64,000 nt of DNA from UBA12481 sp942493265 (GTDB taxonomy: Bacteria > Bacteroidota > Bacteroidia > Bacteroidales > UBA12481): NCBI GenBank assembly GCA_942493265.1, contig OW818688.1, positions 806,001 through 870,000 on the forward strand. Direction: 5' to 3'. The notes below the pieces were generated by a model. That model had not been told where the DNA came from. It ran no database searches and worked only from the letters and a program-made list of their open reading frames with translations. The stretch's first letter is position 1; every line of letters begins with the position of its first letter. Of the stretch, positions 17,783 to 24,536 are shown one piece after another. The position numbers and the translations under genes are program-made.

Positions 17783-18039
17783 TTTTTCTTGCGGAGTCCG
17801 CCAACCAGCAAAATGATACCGGTAATGCCGGCAACGCCACCACCGATCATTTTCATGGCCGATTGATTGTTTACCTGGGTTTTGGTTTTAACCGAATCCT
17901 CTGACAGGGCACGGATTACGTCTGAAACACCCTGTTCAACTTTCGCAACACTGCTCTGTTTCTGCTGGTAACCGTCGTAAATAAAATAGCAGCCACCGGC
18001 AATCAGAATGATACCGGCAAAAGTGATAATCGCTTTCAT
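17779..18039 (-). CDS. Small two-helix membrane protein (DUF3185-like)
   Basis: An 86-residue protein with hydrophobic helices at about residues 3-22 and 64-82, a polar Gln/Ser/Lys-rich loop between, and a basic C-terminus (GLRKKK). Size and topology resemble DUF3185-type proteins. The stop overlaps the trypsin-like gene's start by 4 bp (ATGA), so the two are co-translated and may work together. No function can be assigned. Confidence 0.6.
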   Translation of the reverse strand: MKAIITFAGIILIAGGCYFIYDGYQQKQSSVAKVEQGVSDVIRALSEDSVKTKTQVNNQSAMKMIGGGVAGITGIILLVGGLRKKK

Positions 18040-18098
18040 GATTGATGTTATTTGTCACAAAGGTAACGAAATCAGCCCGAAAACCGGAAACCTGACGG

Positions 18099-18539
18099 TC
18101 AGGGGATCAAATCGTTTAGAATCCCGATTGAGGTGAGCATGCACTCTTCACAAATGGTTTCATGCAGGCGCTGTTCCTTGGCGATAGCCCGTCCCTCTTC
18201 TGTATTCAAATCGCAATTTATCAAGTCTTTACATTGATTTGTTTTGTGCTTTTCCACAAACCTGGCATTGAATTCCTGGATCATAGCATACGACTTTTCT
18301 TTCACAGTCAGGTTATCCGGATAGATCCTGCTGTTATAGGTTCCGATTACCATAAAGGCACCTGTTACCACTCCGCAGGTTTCCTGCAATCGGCCCATTC
18401 CGCCGCCAAATCCGGCCGATGCGCTCAGGGCAGACTCCCTGTCGTAGCCAAGTTTTCCTGAAAATGCCGCATAAACCGCCTGTGCACAGTTCAGACCGGC
18501 ACGAAAAGATGTGATTGCCTGTTGCTCAATACTTTCCAT
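18099..18539 (-). CDS. C-GCAxxG-C-C family protein
   Basis: A 146-residue protein when started at the ATG for MESIEQQA; a further in-frame start adds five residues. It has the spaced cysteines of the C_GCAxxG_C_C family: LNCAQAVYAAF near the N-terminus, a Gly-rich segment FGGGMGRLQETCGVVTGA, and C-terminal cysteines in CKDLINC and CEECM. Members are often near redox or transport genes and are thought to bind a metal or cluster, but have no established reaction. It lies 30 bp downstream of the DDAH-like gene on the same strand. Confidence 0.8.
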   Translation of the reverse strand: MESIEQQAITSFRAGLNCAQAVYAAFSGKLGYDRESALSASAGFGGGMGRLQETCGVVTGAFMVIGTYNSRIYPDNLTVKEKSYAMIQEFNARFVEKHKTNQCKDLINCDLNTEEGRAIAKEQRLHETICEECMLTSIGILNDLIP

Positions 18540-18568
18540 TATTAATAAATTCAAAATTTAACATAAGA

Positions 18569-19333
18569 TCAAAACCGGAGCGAAAGACAGCTCAGTCCTC
18601 CGTCGAGTTTCTGAAATTCGGAAACATTCAGTTCTATTACCGGATAGCCTGCTCCGGTGATTTTATCCCGTGTTACTGGAAAACCAGCTGGCACCAGCAC
18701 CGTTCCATTAATCCAGAGTGAATTGGCCGCATAAGATTCAATTGCCGACACTTCAATCCGGTTAAATTTTTCAAATCCGGCAAAATCGATAAACTCGCCA
18801 CACACCAGCAGGTTATTATTTTCAAGGTACGATATCCCTGTTTTCAGGTGGAGTACTTTTTCCAAAGGCACCACTGACCCGCTCATTCCATGCCGTCTGA
18901 GGATTGCGATCATCTGACCGGCCCCCGTCCGGTTGGTTCGTTCCGATATGCCGATATAAAAATGGGTTCCGGCCATCATTACATCACCCGCTTCCAGGGT
19001 GCCGGGAGCCCTTATTTCATTGATATCCGCATAATATTCAGACAAAACCGCCCTCATCACTTCCTGCTCCCCGTTCCGGGAAGGCGCACCCGGACGGGTA
19101 ATTATGGCACAGGCAGGTGTGCAGAGAGCAACATCCTCAATAAAAACCGAATCTGGATACCGTGTGTCACTTTCCAGGATGTTTACCTGTAATCCACACT
19201 TTATCAACGCCTCCACATAGGACTGATGTTGCACAAGCGCTATCTGAAAGTCGGGCCTTCCAAGGTTAACCGACGTAATACCATGCACCATTTCAGGCGA
19301 AGGCTTTCGCACAATCGCCCTCGTAAATCGCAT
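18569..19333 (-). CDS. DDAH-type amidinohydrolase (dimethylarginine dimethylaminohydrolase family)
   Basis: 254 residues from the ATG at 19333, chosen because MRFTRAIVRKPS aligns with the conserved family start; the eight codons upstream run into a repeat. Family motifs are DSVFIEDVA (substrate-binding Asp/Glu), GTLEAGDVM, the His in KVLHLKTGISYL (about residue 158) and the nucleophile Cys near residue 249 in LDGGLSCLS. The known reaction is hydrolysis of N-omega-methylated arginines to citrulline and methylamines, though bacterial relatives can act on arginine or other guanidines. The protein is cytoplasmic. The divergent upstream gap is filled by 9-bp repeats. Confidence 0.85.
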   Translation of the reverse strand: MRFTRAIVRKPSPEMVHGITSVNLGRPDFQIALVQHQSYVEALIKCGLQVNILESDTRYPDSVFIEDVALCTPACAIITRPGAPSRNGEQEVMRAVLSEYYADINEIRAPGTLEAGDVMMAGTHFYIGISERTNRTGAGQMIAILRRHGMSGSVVPLEKVLHLKTGISYLENNNLLVCGEFIDFAGFEKFNRIEVSAIESYAANSLWINGTVLVPAGFPVTRDKITGAGYPVIELNVSEFQKLDGGLSCLSLRF

Positions 19334-19344
19334 CCCCAACCCCC

Positions 19345-19490
19345 TAACATTCTTCACATTCTTTACGTTCTTAACATTCTTAACATTCTTTACATTCTTT
19401 ACATTTATGCGGGCGATCTCGGATCGCCCCTACGAGATCCTCACCCCCTTAACATCCTTAACCCCCTTAACCTCCGTAACCTCTTCAACT
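19345..19490. repeat. 9-bp microsatellites flanking a hairpin
   Basis: Seven 9-bp units of the type TAACATTCT / TTACATTCT fill 19345-19407. Next comes a hairpin, GGGCGATC (19411-19418), loop TCG, GATCGCCC (19422-19429). Five related units of the type TCCTTAACC fill 19446-19490. The array sits in the divergent gap between the DDAH-like gene and the four-helix membrane-protein gene, where copy-number change could alter promoter spacing. Confidence 0.85.
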
Positions 19491-19526
19491 ATCACTATCT
19501 TTCGCAAATTACTAAAACCCTTCAAC

Positions 19527-19907
19527 ATGTCCCCACTTCTGATAGTTTCAACCATCCTGATTACTCTTGCCCTGATCTTTTACTCACTGGGCGTATGGGC
19601 CGAGAGGATATCCAGGTACCTGAAACCCTGGCATGTGGTTGCCTTCTGGACCGGATTCGCCTTTGACGTATCCGGAACCCTGGGCATGCATATCATGGCA
19701 GGAGGATTCTTTGACTTCACCAAGCCACATACCCTCACCGGGCAGATTGCTCTCTGGCTCATGCTCATACATGCCATCTGGGCAACACGGACCGTATATA
19801 AAGGCAGTGAAAAAGCACGGAGCGGATTTCACCGGTACAGCATTGTGGTCTGGCTGATCTGGCTGGTGCCCTATATCGGCGGGATGCTTATGGGCATGGG
19901 AAATTAA
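19527..19907 (+). CDS. Four-helix membrane protein, TIGR03987/HsmA-like
   Basis: A 126-residue protein with four hydrophobic helices (MSPLLIVSTILITLALIFYS first). An upstream in-frame start exists within the repeat array, but the ATG at 19527 begins exactly where the membrane sequence starts. The segment VWAERISRYLKPWHVVAFW followed by GFAFDVSGT and the helices after it resemble the small TIGR03987/HsmA-type family. Conserved-looking His and Trp residues could bind a ligand, but no function is established. It is 48 bp upstream of the YeeE/YedE transporter gene on the same strand. Confidence 0.7.
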   Translation: MSPLLIVSTILITLALIFYSLGVWAERISRYLKPWHVVAFWTGFAFDVSGTLGMHIMAGGFFDFTKPHTLTGQIALWLMLIHAIWATRTVYKGSEKARSGFHRYSIVVWLIWLVPYIGGMLMGMGN

Positions 19908-19955
19908 AGACATGAAAATTGATCGTATCTTTAAATCCAACTAAACTGTGATAAA

Positions 19956-20963
19956 ATGACCTGGATCATTCTGCTCATGGGGATTGCATTCGGTACCCTT
20001 TTGCAATATTCCCGGCTGAACCGCTTTAACACCATCAGCGGTATGGCAATACTTGAGAATTTTACGGTTGCCAAAACGATCGCCACAGCCATTGGAATCG
20101 GTGCCATTCTCATCAGCATAGAAACAGGCCTGGGACTGGCTTCCTACCATGTCAAGCCATTCCTGGTGGCGGGCATTGTGGTTGGAGGGCTGATCTTTGG
20201 CATTGGTATGGCCATTCTGGGATATTGTCCGGGCACACTGGCCGTTTCACTGGGTGAAGGATCGGTTGATGCACTATCCGGCATTATCGGCGGATTGGCA
20301 GGCGGACTGATCTATACGTTTCTGGTGCCGTCGGTTACGGAATTACTCGGACCTAATCTGGGTAACCTCTCCTTATTCTCTGCAACAGGTTCGAGTCCTG
20401 TTCTGTTCTATGCGCTGGTTGTCATTATCGGTGCCGCTTTTGTGGGGGTGGCCTTCTGGCTGAATAAGCTGGAACGGAACAAAGATTACAAATGGTTTGT
20501 TTCAGGTGCCGGGATCGCCATTTTGGGTGGGGTGGTTTTTTTGACTTCAGTAACCAACAGGGTAATCGGAGCTTCTTCGTTTTATCCTTATTTGGCTGAT
20601 CTGCTGACCGGTAACACTGATAACGACTATTTTCTCAAGATCAAGGGCGCCGGAAACTGGGAAATGATTTTTCTGTTTGGGTCCTTCCTTTCCGGTATAG
20701 TGTATTCATTGATCCGAAAAGAATTTAAAATTACCATCATCCATTCCAATTGGCTGAAATACAAAGGGAATTCGGCAGGTAAACGCCTGATTTGGGCATT
20801 TATAGGGGGATTTATCCTGATTTTCGGAGCCCGGCTGGCGGGTGGATGCACCAGTGGACATATCATCTCGGGAGGAATGCAGCTTGCCGTTAGCAGTCTG
20901 GTTTTTGCTGTTTTTGTTTTTACCGGATTCCTCATTACCGGGAAATTGTTTTACAAAAGATAA
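19956..20963 (+). CDS. YeeE/YedE-family transporter (thiosulfate/sulfur type)
   Basis: A 335-residue integral membrane protein with about nine or ten hydrophobic segments. Two Cys-containing motifs mark the YeeE/YedE (TsuA) family: GYCPGTLAVSLGEG near residue 90 and ARLAGGCTSGH near residue 292. In characterised members such cysteines relay thiosulfate through the membrane by transient S-S contacts. No TusA-like or rhodanese gene lies alongside, so the exact sulfur substrate is open. The gene ends 21 bp from the convergent methyltransferase gene. Confidence 0.85.
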   Translation: MTWIILLMGIAFGTLLQYSRLNRFNTISGMAILENFTVAKTIATAIGIGAILISIETGLGLASYHVKPFLVAGIVVGGLIFGIGMAILGYCPGTLAVSLGEGSVDALSGIIGGLAGGLIYTFLVPSVTELLGPNLGNLSLFSATGSSPVLFYALVVIIGAAFVGVAFWLNKLERNKDYKWFVSGAGIAILGGVVFLTSVTNRVIGASSFYPYLADLLTGNTDNDYFLKIKGAGNWEMIFLFGSFLSGIVYSLIRKEFKITIIHSNWLKYKGNSAGKRLIWAFIGGFILIFGARLAGGCTSGHIISGGMQLAVSSLVFAVFVFTGFLITGKLFYKR

Positions 20964-20984
20964 TTTCCGGTCACCGGTCTGGAT

Positions 20985-22076
20985 TTATTCAATGAGCCTT
21001 GCAGTTTTCACACGCAGATGGCCCACAATTCTGAATATGGCAGAAACCTTGCTGTCCTCCACCTGATCATCCATATTGATGCAGCATACCCCCGTGAGAT
21101 AAGGGTTGCCCGAATCCGCTACCAGGCGGTTAATCGTTGATTCCAGCTCCTCTTCGGAATAACTGTTCAGGGAAACCGGATCCAAACGGATATTTAAGAA
21201 GGTATCCGGCAGATATTTGCGCAATTCCCTGATATCCCCACCCCAGCCCACATCCAGGAAATCGAGGTTCCTGATTTTGCTGAAGGATTCAGCATACCGG
21301 TGGGGATCGCGGCCACAATAATGGATCCCGAACGGCCTGAATTTTTTACTCCAGGCCAGATCAACCGGCAGCAGAAACTTCTCATACTGTTCGGTCGAAA
21401 TCATGGTATGTGAGCACTCGGAATGCAGAAAGACCGGCTTTTCAATATGCCGGACATTCCGGTTCACTGAAACTGAGGAGGTACCGGTAAGACCAGAGAT
21501 ACCCGTGACAAATCTTTCAATGACTTCCGCTATCCGTTTAAACTGTTTGAGGGTTTCCTCAGGATGGAGGTAAAAATCCGTAAATACCTGTTCTCCAGTC
21601 AGATCCATGGCAACATTCAGCACCCCACCCCAGTTGATGTCGCCGGTTACAAATCCATGAGAAGAAACAAGCTCCTCCTGAAGGCGGATAAGCTTTTTAA
21701 AAATATCCGATTGAAAGGCCTTTTCAGGGTGGATATCCAGCTTTTCAAACCCTGCCGGAATCACCTGAGGTGGTGAATCATCCTGATAGACCACCCGGCA
21801 GCCGAGCATTTCCGGAATGATGTATCCGGCAGCCAGATGCACGGCACCGAGAACCGGCAATCGCTTTCCGCGATTCTCGCCCAATCCGTACTCCCCGAAC
21901 CGATCATGGAGAACCTTTTCCATCAGCATTTCCGATTCCACACGTTTCAGCGGATGGTAGAAGAAGTCCTCATCAAAAACGATACCGGCATGTTTATTCC
22001 ACCAGGAGGGGTGGAAGACCACATCAACCGGAAGCGGCTGACTCCGGATCAGAGGATTCCTGTTATAGCCGGCCAT
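20985..22076 (-). CDS. Uroporphyrinogen decarboxylase-fold (URO-D) methyltransferase-like protein
   Basis: A 363-residue cytoplasmic protein of the URO-D superfamily TIM barrel. Supporting segments are HSECSHTMIS, YEKFLLPVDLAWSKKF, FGIHYCGRDPHRYAE and LDFLDVGWGGDIRELRKYL. The HxxCG-type element is where methyltransferase members bind a zinc ion for thiol methylation. The protein lacks the length and N-terminus of true HemE. In anaerobes such proteins often transfer methyl groups to or from corrinoids or thiols. It sits 6 bp downstream of the GH109-like gene in a glycan operon, an odd setting that may point to methylated sugar or aromatic substrates (inference). Confidence 0.75.
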   Translation of the reverse strand: MAGYNRNPLIRSQPLPVDVVFHPSWWNKHAGIVFDEDFFYHPLKRVESEMLMEKVLHDRFGEYGLGENRGKRLPVLGAVHLAAGYIIPEMLGCRVVYQDDSPPQVIPAGFEKLDIHPEKAFQSDIFKKLIRLQEELVSSHGFVTGDINWGGVLNVAMDLTGEQVFTDFYLHPEETLKQFKRIAEVIERFVTGISGLTGTSSVSVNRNVRHIEKPVFLHSECSHTMISTEQYEKFLLPVDLAWSKKFRPFGIHYCGRDPHRYAESFSKIRNLDFLDVGWGGDIRELRKYLPDTFLNIRLDPVSLNSYSEEELESTINRLVADSGNPYLTGVCCINMDDQVEDSKVSAIFRIVGHLRVKTARLIE

Positions 22077-22082
22077 AATACG

Positions 22083-23489
22083 CTATACCAATATTTTAGT
22101 AAATCCGCCCTGTGTCAGGTTAATGTCCATATTCGGCAAATTTTTTTCCCACGCTCCGGCGGTAAAATCAGGAATGTCGATTGAATTTGACCGGTTCATC
22201 ACCGACCATTCGCTCAGCGGACCCACGGAGCTCCAGGCTGCTGCGTCATACACATCCTGATCGAGGGGTAAGCCGTTTCGCAAACAATCGATCAGCCGCC
22301 AGTCTTCCAGCAAATCACCCCCGCCATGACCCCCGACCTGTTTGGTGAGTTCACCGATCCGGGTTATGATGGCCGGGGTAAATTCTTTGGCCAGTGCATC
22401 GAATTCGGCCTGTGAAACCCATCCGGACAAGTCTTTGGAAATCCTTGCAGGCAGCGGATATTCCTGTGCCATCCCTTTGGTTCCGGTGATATGGTGAATA
22501 GTGGTATGCGGACCCCGCGGCGATGTAGCATCGTGCTGTACCATGATCGTCCGGCCCTTCACGGTGCGGATGATGCTGGTATTGATGTTCCCCCGGTACT
22601 CTTTATCGGCAAATGGCTTGAAAAATTCATCCTTTGCCGCCAGTTCGCGGGCCCTTGCCTGCATCATAAAATCGTTGCCCTCCATGGATACCAGGTAATC
22701 AAACCGGTCACCGCGGTTGATATCCATAATCTGAGCCACCGAACCCAGTCCGTGTGTGGGGTAGATATTCCCTTTCTTCGAGGCATACATCCTCAGCCAC
22801 CACATGTTCCAGTACATGTTTTTGGAGAAATTGTTGCCCATTTTGCTGGTATTATAGGCACACTCCCCATGCACGATCTCACCAAAGAATCCTTTCCGGG
22901 CCATATTCAGGGTGAGCACCTGAAAAAATCCGTATGCATAATTCTCGAGCATCATGCAATGTTTTCGGGTGCGCTCGGCGGTTTCAACCAGCTTCCAGCA
23001 CTCCTCCACGGTAGCTGCGGCCGGCACTTCCGAGGCTACATGTTTTCCATGCTCCATTGCATAAACAGCCATTCCCGCATGCATATAATACGGTGTCGTA
23101 ACAATCACTAGATCAATATCTTCCTGCTCACACAACTTTTTCCAGGACTCCTCACTGCCCGAATATAGTGTTGGTTTATGCACCGAACCGCTGAGCCGTT
23201 TATTTGCAGCTGCAGCCCTTTCAGGCAACAAATCGCACAACGCCCGGATTTCAACCCCTTCAATCATCCGCATCGTTTCCAGATGCGACGGTCCGCGGTT
23301 GCCCAATCCAATGATCGCGACCCTGACCTTTTCGATTTTCGGGGCGGCATATCCCGACATATTAAACCGCTGTTTGTGGGATTTCTGAATATCCGGGGCG
23401 GAGGTAAAACCACTCATCAGACTGCCGCCGGCGAGTCCCAGACCGGCCATGCCGGTCCACTTTAAAAAGTCCCTGCGGTTATTCTTCAT
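22083..23489 (-). CDS. Gfo/Idh/MocA oxidoreductase-fold protein, GH109-like, Tat-exported
   Basis: A 468-residue protein with a twin-arginine signal (NNRRDFLKW followed by a Gly/Ala-rich hydrophobic stretch). A Rossmann domain starts near residue 55 (VRVAIIGLGNRGPSHLE). The dinucleotide half runs to about 180 and includes EVPAAATVEEC. The C-terminal part carries VGGHGGGDLLEDW and LPLDQDVYDAAAWSS, which recall family GH109, where tightly bound NAD supports hydrolysis of alpha-N-acetylgalactosamine. GH109 assignment is likely but not certain, since other Gfo/Idh/MocA proteins share much of this pattern. It overlaps the upstream esterase gene by 11 bp. Confidence 0.78.
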   Translation of the reverse strand: MKNNRRDFLKWTGMAGLGLAGGSLMSGFTSAPDIQKSHKQRFNMSGYAAPKIEKVRVAIIGLGNRGPSHLETMRMIEGVEIRALCDLLPERAAAANKRLSGSVHKPTLYSGSEESWKKLCEQEDIDLVIVTTPYYMHAGMAVYAMEHGKHVASEVPAAATVEECWKLVETAERTRKHCMMLENYAYGFFQVLTLNMARKGFFGEIVHGECAYNTSKMGNNFSKNMYWNMWWLRMYASKKGNIYPTHGLGSVAQIMDINRGDRFDYLVSMEGNDFMMQARARELAAKDEFFKPFADKEYRGNINTSIIRTVKGRTIMVQHDATSPRGPHTTIHHITGTKGMAQEYPLPARISKDLSGWVSQAEFDALAKEFTPAIITRIGELTKQVGGHGGGDLLEDWRLIDCLRNGLPLDQDVYDAAAWSSVGPLSEWSVMNRSNSIDIPDFTAGAWEKNLPNMDINLTQGGFTKILV

Positions 23490-24489
23490 GACCGGAAGTC
23501 TTTATGGGGTTGAAATGCTTCTTGAAAAAAGACAGCAAACTCGGTACATCCACAACATGTCCCTCCGCATGAGCGATGAGGGTAACATTTTGGGGGTGGC
23601 TGTAATTCAGGTAGATCACTTCAATTTCTTTCAGTGCCGCACGGGCCAGCTCAACGGTAAAATCCGCTGCAGGCTCTTTCAACCCATTCTGGCACATGAG
23701 TAAACGCGGGGCTATCAGCGAATAGATATCCGCATAATCCACGAGCTCCCTTAATCCCGGAAATTTCCAGCACATGCAGTGACCCTGCTCCATCTGGTCC
23801 ATCCGGGTAAGAAATCCGGCACTTACGGTTGCCTTGATCCGCAGATCCATGGCTCCCAGCCACATGGCCATCTCCCCGCCAAGGGAAAGACCGGCACAGC
23901 CAATTCTCGACCTATCAACCGAGAAGCACGACTCCAGATAATCGATACATCTCATGGCATCCCAAAGCCGCTCACCCATCAGTGTGCGGCCCTCCTCGAA
24001 TACTTCATGCTGACTCACTACCGGTGCGATGGTCACATAATTGCGGACGGCCAGCTCTGTGGCAAATGCCTTATAGGGGGAATCCGTTTCATAAACACTG
24101 GCAGGCTTTCCGCCATGGCCGTGAAGGCAAACCACCGCAGGCCAGGGTCCGGTTGAAAGCAGCGGACAGGTAACAATCACACGGATCCGGCGGGTGGCAG
24201 TAGAATTGATCTCGATTACCTTCATCATATAATCACCCTTGTTCTCCGTGCTGATTTCAGTCGGATTCAGGGCGATACTGCTGCCGGTGGCCATCAGATC
24301 ATCGATTTTCATCAGTCCGCTCAATTTTGCGCGAACCTCATTTTGCCAGAGTTCAGCCTTTTTTGCTGAGCGCGATGAGTATTTCATCGTACGCTGCTTC
24401 TGAGCAAAAGCCGTGATTCCCGGCAGCAGAAGTAAAGCCAGAGCCAGCGTGCTCCAGCCCGGGATACTCATCCTGGTGATCTTATTCAT
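23479..24489 (-). CDS. Secreted alpha/beta-hydrolase (esterase or dienelactone hydrolase type)
   Basis: A 336-residue exported protein with a signal peptide (ALALLLLPGITAFAQ). The alpha/beta-hydrolase core shows an oxyanion-region HGHGG (after PAVVCL), the nucleophile elbow GCAGLSLGGEMA (Ser), and a late His in LIAHAEGHVV. Such proteins next to glycoside hydrolases commonly remove acetyl or other ester groups from polysaccharides. Its end overlaps the GH109-like gene and it begins 48 bp from the GH127-like gene end, so all belong to one minus-strand unit. The precise ester is not predictable. Confidence 0.78.
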   Translation of the reverse strand: MNKITRMSIPGWSTLALALLLLPGITAFAQKQRTMKYSSRSAKKAELWQNEVRAKLSGLMKIDDLMATGSSIALNPTEISTENKGDYMMKVIEINSTATRRIRVIVTCPLLSTGPWPAVVCLHGHGGKPASVYETDSPYKAFATELAVRNYVTIAPVVSQHEVFEEGRTLMGERLWDAMRCIDYLESCFSVDRSRIGCAGLSLGGEMAMWLGAMDLRIKATVSAGFLTRMDQMEQGHCMCWKFPGLRELVDYADIYSLIAPRLLMCQNGLKEPAADFTVELARAALKEIEVIYLNYSHPQNVTLIAHAEGHVVDVPSLLSFFKKHFNPIKTSGHEE

Positions 24490-24536
24490 GATGATGAATT
24501 TTTATCCCAAGTTAGGATTTTTATACAGATGTTATC

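Noticed and set aside
19345..19490. N-terminal extensions of both neighbouring proteins through the 9-bp repeats
   Set aside because: Family-typical starts (MRFTRAIV and MSPLLIV) lie outside the array; the extensions are low-complexity translations of the repeat.
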